In this document: positions 1-7,002 of the stretch, piece by piece | Layout: each line of letters opens with the position of its first letter | How positions within the stretch are numbered: the first letter of the stretch is position 1 | NCBI GenBank assembly: GCA_004173415.1 | Contig: SEHC01000035.1 | Location: 1 to 10,232, forward strand | Source of the DNA: Lysobacteraceae bacterium | GTDB lineage: Bacteria; Pseudomonadota; Gammaproteobacteria; Xanthomonadales; Xanthomonadaceae | Direction of reading: 5' to 3' | Length of the DNA stretch: 10,232 bases | The notes under the pieces: generated by a model | The model's input: the letters and a program-made list of their open reading frames with translations, nothing else | Databases searched by the model: none | What the model was told of the DNA's origin: nothing | Program-made: the position numbers and the translations under genes

Positions 1-585
1 GGGGCCGCCGTGGCGGCAGTGCTCGCCCCGCTGGCCGATCGAGGCGTACCGGTCCACTTCATCCGGGGGAACCGGGATTTCCTGGTAGGACAGGACTATG
101 CGTCGCGGGCCGGCTTCCGCATCCTGCCCGACCCGTCCGTCGTCGTCCTGTACGGCAAGCCTACCCTGCTGATGCATGGCGACCTGCTGTGCAGCGGCGA
201 CCTTGCCTACCAGGCCTTTCGCGCGCAGACCCGCAATCCGGCCTGGCAGGCGCAGTTCCTGTCGCAGCCGCTATCGGCACGATTGGCATTCGCGGCACAG
301 GCGCGAGCAGCCAGCCAGGCGCACCAGGCCAGGCTGCGCGAGGGCGGCAACGAGGTGCGTTTCGAAACCGTCACCGACGTGACCCCGGCCACGGTCGAGG
401 CGACCTTCGCCCGCTATGGCATCGAACGGATGATCCACGGCCACACCCATCGTCCGGACGTGCACAGCCTGCAAGTGGCGGGGCGCCAGTGCGAGCGCAT
501 CGTGCTCGGTGACTGGTACGAGCAGGGATCGGTACTGCGGGTGGACGCCGACGGCTTCCAGCTCGACTCGCTGCAGGCGTCCTAG
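1..585 (+). CDS. lpxH: UDP-2,3-diacylglucosamine diphosphatase LpxH, 3' part (start lies before the window)
   Basis: LpxH hydrolyses UDP-2,3-diacylglucosamine to lipid X (2,3-diacylglucosamine 1-phosphate) and UMP. This is the fourth step of lipid A synthesis and takes place at the inner face of the cytoplasmic membrane. The 194 visible codons carry the second half of the calcineurin-like metallophosphoesterase signature: GNRDF (the metal-ligand Asn), MHGDLL (a ligand His) and HGHTHRP near the C terminus (two more ligand His residues), followed by the typical LGDWYEQGS end. The first metal-binding motifs (DxH and the GDxFD region) are missing because the frame is open to the left edge. The family is about 240 residues long, so roughly 45-50 residues are off-window. 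A GTG at position 10 is internal and is not the start. The gene converges on the DUF455 gene, with 66 bases between the stop codons. Identification is firm. Confidence 0.95.
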   Translation, partial: GAAVAAVLAPLADRGVPVHFIRGNRDFLVGQDYASRAGFRILPDPSVVVLYGKPTLLMHGDLLCSGDLAYQAFRAQTRNPAWQAQFLSQPLSARLAFAAQARAASQAHQARLREGGNEVRFETVTDVTPATVEATFARYGIERMIHGHTHRPDVHSLQVAGRQCERIVLGDWYEQGSVLRVDADGFQLDSLQAS

Positions 586-651
586 CCGCGGGCGCCTGCG
601 TTTCGGTCCTTCCATCCGCATTGGAAAGAGCGCCGCCGGAACGCCCCCCTG

Positions 652-1455
652 CTAAGGGGCAAGCTGCTCCAGCGCGGTGATTTCCTCGGCGTCGAAGCCG
701 GCCAGCAGCCGTGCCTGGTGATTGAACGGGCCGCGCAACACCGGGCCGGCATATTTCGCCAACAAATCGCGGAAAGTGGAACGTGGCTCCACCCCGGCCC
801 GTTCGCAGTACCAGCGATACCAGTGCGAGCCGGCGGCCACGTGCGCGACTTCCTCGGCTAGTATCAACTCGAGGATTTCCACGCTGGCGCTGTCGCCGAG
901 GTTGCGCAGCTTGGCGATCATCCCCGGGGTCACGTCCAGGCCGCGCGCTTCGAGCACGCGCGGCACCAGCGCCATGCGGGCCAAGCCGTCGTGCGCGGTC
1001 TTCTCGGCCATTTCCCACAATCCATTGTGCGCATCGAAATCACCGTACTCGTGGCCCAGCCCGCGCAGGCGGTCGCGCAACAGCACGAAGTGCCGGGATT
1101 CGTCGTTGGCCACCCCCACCCAGTCGGCATGGAACTGCGCCGGCAGGCCACGGAAGCGGTAGACCGCGTCCCAGGCCAGGTCGATGGCGTTGAGCTCGAT
1201 GTGGGCGATGGCGTGGATGAAGGCGGCGCGACCTTCGGCGCTGCCGATCCCGCGCTGCGGAAGCTCGCGCGCAGGCACCAGCCTGGGGCGGGCGGGACGA
1301 CCGGGCATGCGGATCGGCTCCGGTGGTGGCGCAGCATCGGGGATGTCCAGCTCGCCGCGCATGAACGATGCGGCAAGGCGCTGGGTCAGCGCCACCTTCT
1401 CATCGGCTGACGACGCGTCGAGGCATGCACGCGCTGCATCGAACAGGGAAGGCAT
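652..1455 (-). CDS. DUF455 family ferritin-like domain protein (COG2833 type)
   Basis: A predicted soluble, all-helical protein of 267 residues that I recognise as the DUF455 family, which has a ferritin-like fold. Its biochemical function has not been established to my knowledge. The likely di-metal ligands are spread over the helices as in ferritin-like enzymes: HAIAHIELNAID (Glu87), ANDESRHF (Glu119, His122) and ILAEEVAHVAAGSHW (Glu201/Glu202, His205). Residues 36-70 form a Pro-rich linker after a short N-terminal helix. I chose the ATG at 1455, which has a GAGG three bases upstream. A TTG at 1464 in the same frame would add three residues (MRG) and cannot be excluded. The gene follows purF on the same strand after 49 bases that hold a strong stem-loop, so it may be the last gene of that operon or be transcribed separately. 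A hydroxylase or oxidoreductase role would be a guess from the fold. Confidence 0.87.
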   Translation of the reverse strand: MPSLFDAARACLDASSADEKVALTQRLAASFMRGELDIPDAAPPPEPIRMPGRPARPRLVPARELPQRGIGSAEGRAAFIHAIAHIELNAIDLAWDAVYRFRGLPAQFHADWVGVANDESRHFVLLRDRLRGLGHEYGDFDAHNGLWEMAEKTAHDGLARMALVPRVLEARGLDVTPGMIAKLRNLGDSASVEILELILAEEVAHVAAGSHWYRWYCERAGVEPRSTFRDLLAKYAGPVLRGPFNHQARLLAGFDAEEITALEQLAP

Positions 1456-1469
1456 GCCCCTCAACCCGC

Positions 1470-1491
1470 CGTTCCCGGAAAACCGGGAACG
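1470..1491 (-). repeat. Perfect stem-loop between purF and the DUF455 gene
   Basis: A 9-base arm CGTTCCCGG (1470-1478) and its exact complement CCGGGAACG (1483-1491) surround a four-base loop (AAAA on +, UUUU in the mRNA). It lies 14 bases after the purF stop and 14 bases before the preferred DUF455 start. No T-tract follows on the minus strand, so it is not a standard intrinsic terminator. It could be a 3' stabilising or processing hairpin, or it could dampen read-through into the next gene. The structure itself is seen directly; the role is inference. Confidence 0.7.
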
Positions 1492-1504
1492 ACCGATGCG
1501 ACGC

Positions 1505-2974
1505 TCACGACACCCGACGCTTGCGCTTGGCCTCGTCCGAACGCAGCGACTCGATGCGCTCGAAGTAGCCCGGCTCGATGCCGGTGACGTAGTCGCCGTC
1601 GAAGCACGACGAATCGAAACGCTGCAACTGCTGGTTGCCCTCGCGCACCGAGGCCTCGAGGTCCGCCAGGTCCTGGTAGATCAGCCAGTCGCAGCCGAGG
1701 AACTTCTCGATCTCCTCGATGCTGCGCTCGTTGGCCACCAGCTCGTCGACCGCGGGCATGTCGATGCCGTAGATGTTGGGATGGCGCACCGGCGGCGCCG
1801 CCGAGGCCAGGTAGACCTTGCGCGCGCCCGCGTCGCGGGCCATCTGCACGATCTGCTGGCTGGTGGTGCCGCGGACTATCGAGTCGTCGACCAGCAGGAC
1901 CACGCGGTTGCGGAATTCCAGGTTGATCGGATTGAGCTTGCGGCGCACCGATTTCACCCGTTCGCCCTGCCCCGGCATGATGAAGGTGCGGCCTACGTAG
2001 CGGTTCTTGATGAAGCCCTCGCGGTACTTCACCCCCAGCACGTTGGAGATCTCCAGCGCCGCGTCGCGCGAGGTGTCGGGGATCGGGATGATGGTGTCGA
2101 TGTCATGGTCGGGACGCAGGCGCAGGATCTTCTCGCCCAGCTTCACGCCCATGCGCATGCGCGCCTTGTGCACCGACACGTTGTCGATCATCGAATCGGG
2201 GCGGGCGAAATACACGTATTCGAAGATGCACGGCGCATGCTGCTGCGGCTCGGCGCAGATCTCGGCGAAGAGCTCGCCGCGCGCGGTGATGACGATGGCC
2301 TCGCCTGGCTGCACGTCGCGCACGCGCTGGAAGCCGAGGATGTCCAGGGCTGCCGACTCGGAAGCGACGATGTACTCGTTGCCTTCATTGTGTTCGCGCT
2401 TGCCGAGCACCAGCGGACGGATGCCATGCGGGTCGCGGAATGCCACCAGGCCCAGGCCCAGGACCACGCTGACCACCGCGTAGCCACCCTTGACCCGGCG
2501 ATGCACGCCGGCGACGGCGCGGATCGCGGTCTCCGGCGACAGGGTCCGCTGCCGATCGAGCTCGTGGGCGAACACGTTCAGCAGCACTTCGCTGTCCGAA
2601 TCGGTATTGATGTTGCGCCGATCCTCGGCGAACACGTCCTGGCGCAGCGCCTCGGTGTTGATCAGGTTGCCGTTGTGGGCCAGGGCGATGCCATACGGCG
2701 AATTGACGTAGAACGGCTGCGCTTCGTCCAGGCCCTCGGAGCCGGCGGTGGGATAGCGGCAATGGGCAATGCCCACCCGCCCTTCCAGCGTGCTCATGGC
2801 CTTGGGGTTGAACACGTCGCGGACCAGTCCGTTGTCCTTGTGCACGCGCAGGCGGGTGCCGTCGGCGGTGGCGATGCCGGCCGCGTCCTGGCCGCGATGC
2901 TGGAGGACGGTCAGTCCGTCATAAAGCTGGCCGGCAACGTTCTGGTTGCCGACGATTCCGACGATGCCGCACAT
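1505..2974 (-). CDS. purF: Amidophosphoribosyltransferase PurF
   Basis: PurF catalyses the first committed step of de novo purine synthesis: PRPP plus glutamine gives 5-phosphoribosylamine, glutamate and pyrophosphate, in the cytoplasm. The protein has 489 residues, close to the E. coli length. Cys2 of MCGIVGIVG is the nucleophile of the N-terminal class II glutaminase, which needs removal of Met1; there is no propeptide. Glutamine-site motifs follow: HCRYPTAG (71-78), HNGNL (100-104) and NTDSDSE (123-129). The C-terminal phosphoribosyltransferase domain has FARPDS (256-261), KNRYVGRTFIMPGQ (323-336) and the PRPP loop VLLVDDSIVRGTTS (359-372). It resembles the E. coli type, without the iron-sulfur cluster form's propeptide. 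The start is fixed by the catalytic Cys; a GGAG lies ten bases upstream. It sits 17 bases after cvpA, so the two are probably co-transcribed. A PurR-like operator was not seen. Confidence 0.98.
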   Translation of the reverse strand: MCGIVGIVGNQNVAGQLYDGLTVLQHRGQDAAGIATADGTRLRVHKDNGLVRDVFNPKAMSTLEGRVGIAHCRYPTAGSEGLDEAQPFYVNSPYGIALAHNGNLINTEALRQDVFAEDRRNINTDSDSEVLLNVFAHELDRQRTLSPETAIRAVAGVHRRVKGGYAVVSVVLGLGLVAFRDPHGIRPLVLGKREHNEGNEYIVASESAALDILGFQRVRDVQPGEAIVITARGELFAEICAEPQQHAPCIFEYVYFARPDSMIDNVSVHKARMRMGVKLGEKILRLRPDHDIDTIIPIPDTSRDAALEISNVLGVKYREGFIKNRYVGRTFIMPGQGERVKSVRRKLNPINLEFRNRVVLLVDDSIVRGTTSQQIVQMARDAGARKVYLASAAPPVRHPNIYGIDMPAVDELVANERSIEEIEKFLGCDWLIYQDLADLEASVREGNQQLQRFDSSCFDGDYVTGIEPGYFERIESLRSDEAKRKRRVS

Positions 2975-2991
2975 GGTTTGCGTACTCCGCT

Positions 2992-3732
2992 CTATTGCGA
3001 ACTGGACCGTTGCCGGTCGTGGGGGCCTTGCCTTGCCGCGTGGATGTCGGCCGGGTCGGCTTGCGCCTGGCCGGTCGCCTCGATGTTCGCGGGATCCTGC
3101 CCGCCTTCCTCGATGTTCGCCGGATCCCCGGCCGCCGGCCGTGGCGATGGACCGGTCCTGGCGCCTTCGATGGCTTGCCGCACGACTCCCTGCAACAGGG
3201 GCACGGCAGCGGCGTCGACGCGGGCATTATCGCCCGCGGGGAGCGGATTGCGAAAATCCATTTCCGGCATCGACCAGTCCGGCAGCTTCGAACGCATCCA
3301 GCCCGCCCCCGGCACCAGCACCGGCAATACCGCCGATTGCCGCCAGGACGGTTCACGCGGCAACGGGGTGAACCCCAGCAGCAGCACCAGCAGGCAGGCC
3401 AGGAACGCGCCGCGCAGCAGGCCCAGCGCCGCGCCCAGCATCCGGTCCATGCCCGACAGGCCGGCCGACTGGACCAGCGAGCGGGTCATCGCGCCGATCG
3501 CCACCACCACCACCATCACGCTGATGAAGCTCAGTGCATAGCCGCCGAAGGTCTCGGACATCGTCGGGCTGCCGTCATCGGACAGCCAGAAACCGGCCTG
3601 GCCGCCGAATTCGAACGCAACCCAGCCGGCCAGCAGCCAGGCCGCGGTCGAGACCAGCGTGCCCACCAGGCCGCGGATGAGTCCGAGCAGCATCGATCCG
3701 CCGAGGATGACCAGCAGCACGATGTCGATCAT
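2992..3732 (-). CDS. cvpA: CvpA family membrane protein
   Basis: CvpA-family inner-membrane protein, named for colicin V production in E. coli. Its molecular role is unsettled; envelope stress and bile-salt tolerance phenotypes are reported in enterics. Four hydrophobic segments are visible at about residues 2-20, 24-42, 64-84 and 100-121, with the typical opening MIDIVLLVILGGSMLLGLIRG and the conserved GMDRMLGAALGLLRG before the last one. At 246 residues it is longer than E. coli CvpA (about 160). The extra length is a hydrophilic, likely disordered tail from about residue 125, with DPANIE at 203-208 and again at 213-218 and a weaker DPADI at 226-230. The ATG at 3730-3732 has no good Shine-Dalgarno, but a 14-codon ORF ends on it with an ATGA overlap. 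It lies between dedD and purF exactly as in E. coli. Confidence 0.95.
   Translation of the reverse strand: MIDIVLLVILGGSMLLGLIRGLVGTLVSTAAWLLAGWVAFEFGGQAGFWLSDDGSPTMSETFGGYALSFISVMVVVVAIGAMTRSLVQSAGLSGMDRMLGAALGLLRGAFLACLLVLLLGFTPLPREPSWRQSAVLPVLVPGAGWMRSKLPDWSMPEMDFRNPLPAGDNARVDAAAVPLLQGVVRQAIEGARTGPSPRPAAGDPANIEEGGQDPANIEATGQAQADPADIHAARQGPHDRQRSSSQ
3079..3127 (-). repeat. Short tandem repeat in the cvpA 3' end
   Basis: Two copies of a 19-base unit, at 3079-3097 and 3109-3127, match at 18 of 19 positions with a 30-base period. They encode the two DPANIE peptides of the CvpA tail. A near-identical in-frame copy suggests a fairly recent duplication of a linker segment. Confidence 0.75.
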
Positions 3733-3773
3733 CCGCCCGGGGTCCGTCCTTGCAGCGGCATATGGCCTTTCAT
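3729..3773 (-). CDS. Possible 14-codon leader ORF coupled to cvpA
   Basis: A short ORF, MKGHMPLQGRTPGG, starts with ATG at 3771-3773. Its stop TGA (3729-3731) shares bases with the cvpA ATG (3730-3732), an ATGA overlap typical of translational coupling. An AGGG lies about seven bases upstream of its ATG, whereas cvpA itself has only GC-rich sequence and no convincing ribosome site at the right distance. These facts are seen in the sequence. That it is translated, or that it delivers ribosomes to cvpA, is inference: short ORFs of this length arise often by chance and the peptide has no recognisable features. Confidence 0.25.
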   Translation of the reverse strand: MKGHMPLQGRTPGG

Positions 3774-3802
3774 CCCTGGGCCCTGGTCACGTAGCCGGCG
3801 AC

Positions 3803-4843
3803 TCAGGGATGCGGCCTGACCATGCCATTGATCCCCACCTTGGTGGCGACCTGCGACTTGAGCGCGTCGGCATCGGCGCGACTGGAGACCGGACCGACGC
3901 GCACCCGGTTCAGGGTGCCCTTGTCGGTCTTGACCTGCTCGACGAAGGCGCTGAAACCACTGGCGCGCAACTTGTCGCGCAGGGCATTGGCATCGGCTGG
4001 CTTGGAAAACGCTCCCAGCTGCACCGCAAAGCCGACGCTGGCCGCGGCGGGTTTGGGGATCTCGGCCGGCGCGGTGGCGGCAACCGGTGGCTTGGCGGGC
4101 GTCGTTGCGGGCTTGGGAGTCGCCGCCGGCCTGGTCGCCGCAGGCGGCGGAACCGCGGGAGTGGAGGGCGCCGGCTTGGCTGGTTCGGCCGCCAACGGCT
4201 GGGTCGTGACCGGAGCGACGGCCGTGGTCGCCTGCGCCACCGAGGCCGGGGCTGCGGAAGCGACATCCAGGGTCACCACCTGCGCCTTGACATCGCCACG
4301 GACCTGGACCGCTTGCAGACGCGCGGCTTCGGCATCGGCGCGATCGGCATACGGGCCGATGCGCACGCGATAGGCGGTCTTGCCGGCGATGGTGGTCGGT
4401 TCGCGGAACGCGGACAGCCGAGATTGCTTGAGGCGGGCGATGACCACGTCGGCATCGGCCTGGCTGGCGTAGGCGCCGAAGCTCACGGCGAAATTCCCGG
4501 CGCCAGTGCCGGCTGGCAGCATGCCCGCCTCGGGCGCAGACGACGCACCCAGGGGCAGCGCTTCGCTGGCGCTCGCGGCGGCATCCGGGTTGGCGGCAGT
4601 CGACGTCGCCGAAGGACTGGTCGAATCCATGCCCAACGCACCACCAGAAGGCGCGCCGGCGGGCACGACCAGGGGCAGTTCGCGCGTTTCGTACTGTCCG
4701 GCCGGGGCGCCGGGCGCGTCGAGCGGCACATCGGAGACGCCGCTGTCCGGAGCCGGCCCCTTGATCAGCATCGGCAGGAAGATCACCGCCAGCGCCACCA
4801 GGACGACGGCGCCGATCAGGCGTTGTTTGAGTGCGGTATCCAT
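3803..4843 (-). CDS. dedD: DedD-like protein with two SPOR domains
   Basis: A single-pass inner-membrane protein of 346 residues. Residues 1-9 are short and cytoplasmic, a membrane anchor spans about 10-28 (IGAVVLVALAVIFLPMLI), and the rest should be periplasmic. Two SPOR-type domains can be seen: about 117-192 (FAVSFGAY, then AYRVRIGPYADRADAEA) and about 271-345 (FAVQLGAFSKPADANAL, then NRVRVGPVSSRADADAL). SPOR domains bind glycan strands lacking stem peptides, which are enriched at the division septum, and E. coli DedD helps cell constriction. A Pro/Ala/Thr-rich linker (about 195-268) separates them. E. coli DedD is about 220 residues with one SPOR domain, so the tandem pair is a clear difference. 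The name rests on the folC-dedD-cvpA-purF gene order together with the anchor-linker-SPOR layout. A TATAAT lies about 39 bases before the ATG, so transcription may start here. Confidence 0.9.
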   Translation of the reverse strand: MDTALKQRLIGAVVLVALAVIFLPMLIKGPAPDSGVSDVPLDAPGAPAGQYETRELPLVVPAGAPSGGALGMDSTSPSATSTAANPDAAASASEALPLGASSAPEAGMLPAGTGAGNFAVSFGAYASQADADVVIARLKQSRLSAFREPTTIAGKTAYRVRIGPYADRADAEAARLQAVQVRGDVKAQVVTLDVASAAPASVAQATTAVAPVTTQPLAAEPAKPAPSTPAVPPPAATRPAATPKPATTPAKPPVAATAPAEIPKPAAASVGFAVQLGAFSKPADANALRDKLRASGFSAFVEQVKTDKGTLNRVRVGPVSSRADADALKSQVATKVGINGMVRPHP

Positions 4844-4881
4844 GCGGGCTCGCGGAACGGCGCGGCGGGAATGCCACGCGG

Positions 4882-4887
4882 ATTATA
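4882..4887 (-). promoter_or_regulatory. -10 element of a probable promoter for dedD-cvpA-purF
   Basis: The minus strand reads TATAAT here, a perfect sigma-70 -10 hexamer, within the context CGTATAATCCGCG. It lies between the folC stop (4912-4914) and the dedD start (4843), which would give a leader of roughly 30 bases. The hexamer 17 bases upstream (CGCGAA) is not a -35 match. The same short context occurs before tdh (AGCGTATAATTCGCG), which strengthens the call in DNA this GC-rich. Confidence 0.55.
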
Positions 4888-4911
4888 CGTTGCGCGGAAT
4901 CCGCTTCGCGC

Positions 4912-6189
4912 TCATCGACCTGAACGCAACTCGGCCAGTGCTTCGGCGACGGTGTGGAAGGAACCGAAGACCAGGATGCGATCGCCCGCTTGTGCCTCGT
5001 GCAGTGCCGCTTGCAGCGCGGCGGCCACGTCCACGTGGCGCGAACCGGAGCCGGCCGCCAGCGTACCCAGGCGGCCTGCGAATGCGTCCACCGCCTGGCC
5101 GCGCCCGGCCACCCCTTCCAGCCCGGCCAGGAACCAGGCCTGCACCTGTTCCTGCACCGCGGCGGCCACGCCTTCGATGTCCTTGTCGGCGAGCGCGGCG
5201 AACACCGCCAGGGTCCGGCCGGGCACCGGCTCGGCGCGCAGCCAGGTGGCGATCTGGCGCGCGGCCTGCGGGTTGTGGCCGACATCGACGATCACCGGGA
5301 TTCCGCCGCGCTCGAAGGCCTGCAACCTGCCCGGCAGGGTGGCCGAGGCCACGCCGTCGACCAGCGCCGCGTCCGGCCATTCCCCGTCCAGCGCGCGCAG
5401 CGCGGCGATCGCGGTCGCGGCGTTGGCGCGCTGCACCGGCGCGCGCAGCAGCGGCGTCGGCAGCTCGATCTGGAAACCGGCATCGCGCCAGCGCCAGTGA
5501 CCTTCATCGACCTGGTCATGGAAGAAGTCGCTGCCCATGCGGATCGCATTGGCGCCGATCGCGTAGGCATGGCGCAACACGCTGGACGGCGAATCGACCT
5601 CACCCAGCACCAGCGGCTTCCAGGCACGCGCGATGCCGGCCTTCTCCGCGCCGATGGCCTCGCGGTCGCCGCCCAGCCAGTCGACATGGTCGATGTCGAC
5701 GGTGGTGATCACGGCCACGTCCGCATCGACCAGGTTGACCGCGTCCAGGCGCCCGCCGAGGCCGACTTCCAGAACCGCCAGGTCCAGCGCCGAGCGCTGG
5801 AACAGCCACAGCGCGGACAGGGTGCCGTACTCGAAATAGGTCAGCGCGGTGCCGCCGCGCGCCGCTTCCACCGCCTCGAATGCAGTGACCAGCGCCGCGT
5901 CGGCGGCCTCCTCGCCATCGATGCGTACACGCTCGTTGTAGCGCCGCAGGTGCGGCGACGTGTAGGCGCCCACCCTGCGCCCGGCCGCGCGGGCAATGGC
6001 TTCGATGAAAGCCACCGTGGAGCCCTTGCCGTTGGTCCCGCCGACGACGATGACCTGGCTGGCCGGTGCGCCCAACGCCATCCTCGCGGCGACTTCGCGC
6101 ACTCGCTCCAGCCCCAGGTCGATCGACTTCGGGTGCTGCTGCTCGATGTAGGCGAGCCAGTCTTCAAGGGTTCTGGAGGGGTGGTCCAT
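4912..6189 (-). CDS. folC: Bifunctional dihydrofolate synthase / folylpolyglutamate synthase FolC
   Basis: FolC joins glutamate to dihydropteroate, forming dihydrofolate, and then lengthens the polyglutamate tail of reduced folates, using ATP, in the cytoplasm. Starting at the ATG at 6187-6189 the protein has 425 residues, near the E. coli length. Motifs include KSIDLGLERV (21-30), the P-loop GTNGKGS (51-57), TSPHLRRYNERVRI (77-90), TYFEYGTLSALWLF (117-130), EVGLGGRLDA (141-150), DHVDWLG then EKAGIAR (182-188, whose Lys183 matches the carbamylated Lys of Mur-ligase-like enzymes), LPGR (285-288), HNP (305-307) and GSFHTVAE (409-416). An in-frame GTG at 6249 would add 20 residues of low resemblance to known FolC starts, so I prefer MDHPSRTLEDWL, which lines up with the E. 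coli N terminus. The ribosome site is weak at both. No intrinsic terminator follows the gene. Confidence 0.96.
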   Translation of the reverse strand: MDHPSRTLEDWLAYIEQQHPKSIDLGLERVREVAARMALGAPASQVIVVGGTNGKGSTVAFIEAIARAAGRRVGAYTSPHLRRYNERVRIDGEEAADAALVTAFEAVEAARGGTALTYFEYGTLSALWLFQRSALDLAVLEVGLGGRLDAVNLVDADVAVITTVDIDHVDWLGGDREAIGAEKAGIARAWKPLVLGEVDSPSSVLRHAYAIGANAIRMGSDFFHDQVDEGHWRWRDAGFQIELPTPLLRAPVQRANAATAIAALRALDGEWPDAALVDGVASATLPGRLQAFERGGIPVIVDVGHNPQAARQIATWLRAEPVPGRTLAVFAALADKDIEGVAAAVQEQVQAWFLAGLEGVAGRGQAVDAFAGRLGTLAAGSGSRHVDVAAALQAALHEAQAGDRILVFGSFHTVAEALAELRSGR

Positions 6190-6330
6190 GGTCGATAGCG
6201 GAACTCGTGGTGACAATCTGGTCGGGAAGATCGGGTAGGAAGATGCCACCGCCCGATGGCTGCCAAGGCGAACCCGGGCGCTATCGCTGCCCGGCGGCGC
6301 GGCGGCCGGGGCAAGGCGACGCCCTCCCGG

Positions 6331-6975
6331 TTACAGCGCCCGGTGCACCGCTTCGCCGAAGAACGGGGTGTGGTGGGCGCAGTCGTTCAGGCGCACAACC
6401 TCCAGGTTCTCCACATCCGGCCCTTCGAGCAGGTTGAGCGTGGTCGGCGCCTGGCGGAAGCTCCACAGCTTCGCAATGGGCAGGCCCAGGATCTGCGCCA
6501 GCAGCACCCGGTTCACCGCGTCGTGGGCCACGACCAGCAAGGTATCGTCGTCGCCGAGGCCTTCGCTGGCCCGGGCGAGTCCGCGCCACGAACGATCCAG
6601 CACCTGCTGCAGCGATTCACCGCCGGGCATCAGCACGGTTTCCGGCTGCTCGCGCCAGGCACGCAGTCGCTGCGGGTCCCTGTCGTTGATCTCGCTGGCC
6701 AGCAGGCCTTCCCATTCGCCGTGGGCGATCTCCTGCAGGTCGGCATCGGTGGTCAGCATCGGCAGGCGAGCCTGGCCCAGCGCCAGCTCGGCGGTCCGCC
6801 GCGCACGCGAGAGCGGCGAGGCCACCGCGCGGGTGATCGACACGTCCTGCAGGCGCTGGCCCAGCGCCGCGGCCTGGGCTTCGCCGATCGGCGAAAGCGG
6901 GATATCGATCTGGCCCTGGTAACGGCCTTCGGCATTCCACGGCGTTTCGCCGTGACGGGCAAGCAGGATGCGCAT
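6331..6975 (-). CDS. Histidine phosphatase family protein (phosphoglycerate mutase-like, COG0406)
   Basis: A 214-residue cytoplasmic member of the histidine phosphatase branch 1. The N-terminal LARHGETPWNAEGRYQG holds the phosphate-accepting His8 in the RHG motif. SPLSRARRTAE (53-63) supplies the second-shell Arg57, EIAHGEWEG (82-90) the acidic residue Glu82, and VVAHDAVNR (148-156) the second catalytic His151. The family includes alpha-ribazole phosphatase (CobC), GpmB-like phosphatases and others, and sequence alone does not settle the substrate. No cobalamin genes are nearby. The start is the ATG at 6973-6975, because the RHG motif sits at its usual place just after it. An AGGAA lies ten bases upstream. 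The frame stays open far upstream (to 8604), but that is antisense to tdh and is not coding. It precedes folC by 141 bases on the same strand and could share a transcript with it. Confidence 0.92.
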   Translation of the reverse strand: MRILLARHGETPWNAEGRYQGQIDIPLSPIGEAQAAALGQRLQDVSITRAVASPLSRARRTAELALGQARLPMLTTDADLQEIAHGEWEGLLASEINDRDPQRLRAWREQPETVLMPGGESLQQVLDRSWRGLARASEGLGDDDTLLVVAHDAVNRVLLAQILGLPIAKLWSFRQAPTTLNLLEGPDVENLEVVRLNDCAHHTPFFGEAVHRAL

Positions 6976-7002
6976 GCGGCAGGAATTCCTGAAAGGGAGA
7001 GG

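Noticed and set aside
10..12. GTG as the start of lpxH
   Set aside because: The protein would lack the first metal-binding motifs, and the frame is open to the window edge, so the gene is simply cut.
646..659. Small hairpin (CCCCT/AGGGG, four-base loop) at the DUF455 stop, considered as a terminator for lpxH or DUF455
   Set aside because: Only five base pairs, with no T-tract on either strand, and it overlaps the stop codon.
1184..3541. 785-codon open frame on the + strand, antisense to purF and cvpA
   Set aside because: It lies opposite well-conserved genes. In very GC-rich DNA the antisense frame lacks stops by codon bias. The translation shows no recognisable domain and spans gene borders.
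3659..5500. 613-codon + strand and 518-codon minus-strand frames over dedD and the folC 3' end
   Set aside because: Composition is dominated by Arg, Gly, Ala and Pro, as expected from shifted GC-rich codons. They overlap genes with clear families and have no domain of their own.
4954..6198. 414-codon + strand open frame antisense to folC
   Set aside because: A shadow of folC: it mirrors nearly the whole coding region and shows no motifs.
6190..6330. Gap between the phosphatase and folC, examined for a terminator or promoter
   Set aside because: Only weak 6-base inverted repeats with a long loop (6230-6235 with 6252-6257) and no -10 or U-tract, so nothing here can be supported.
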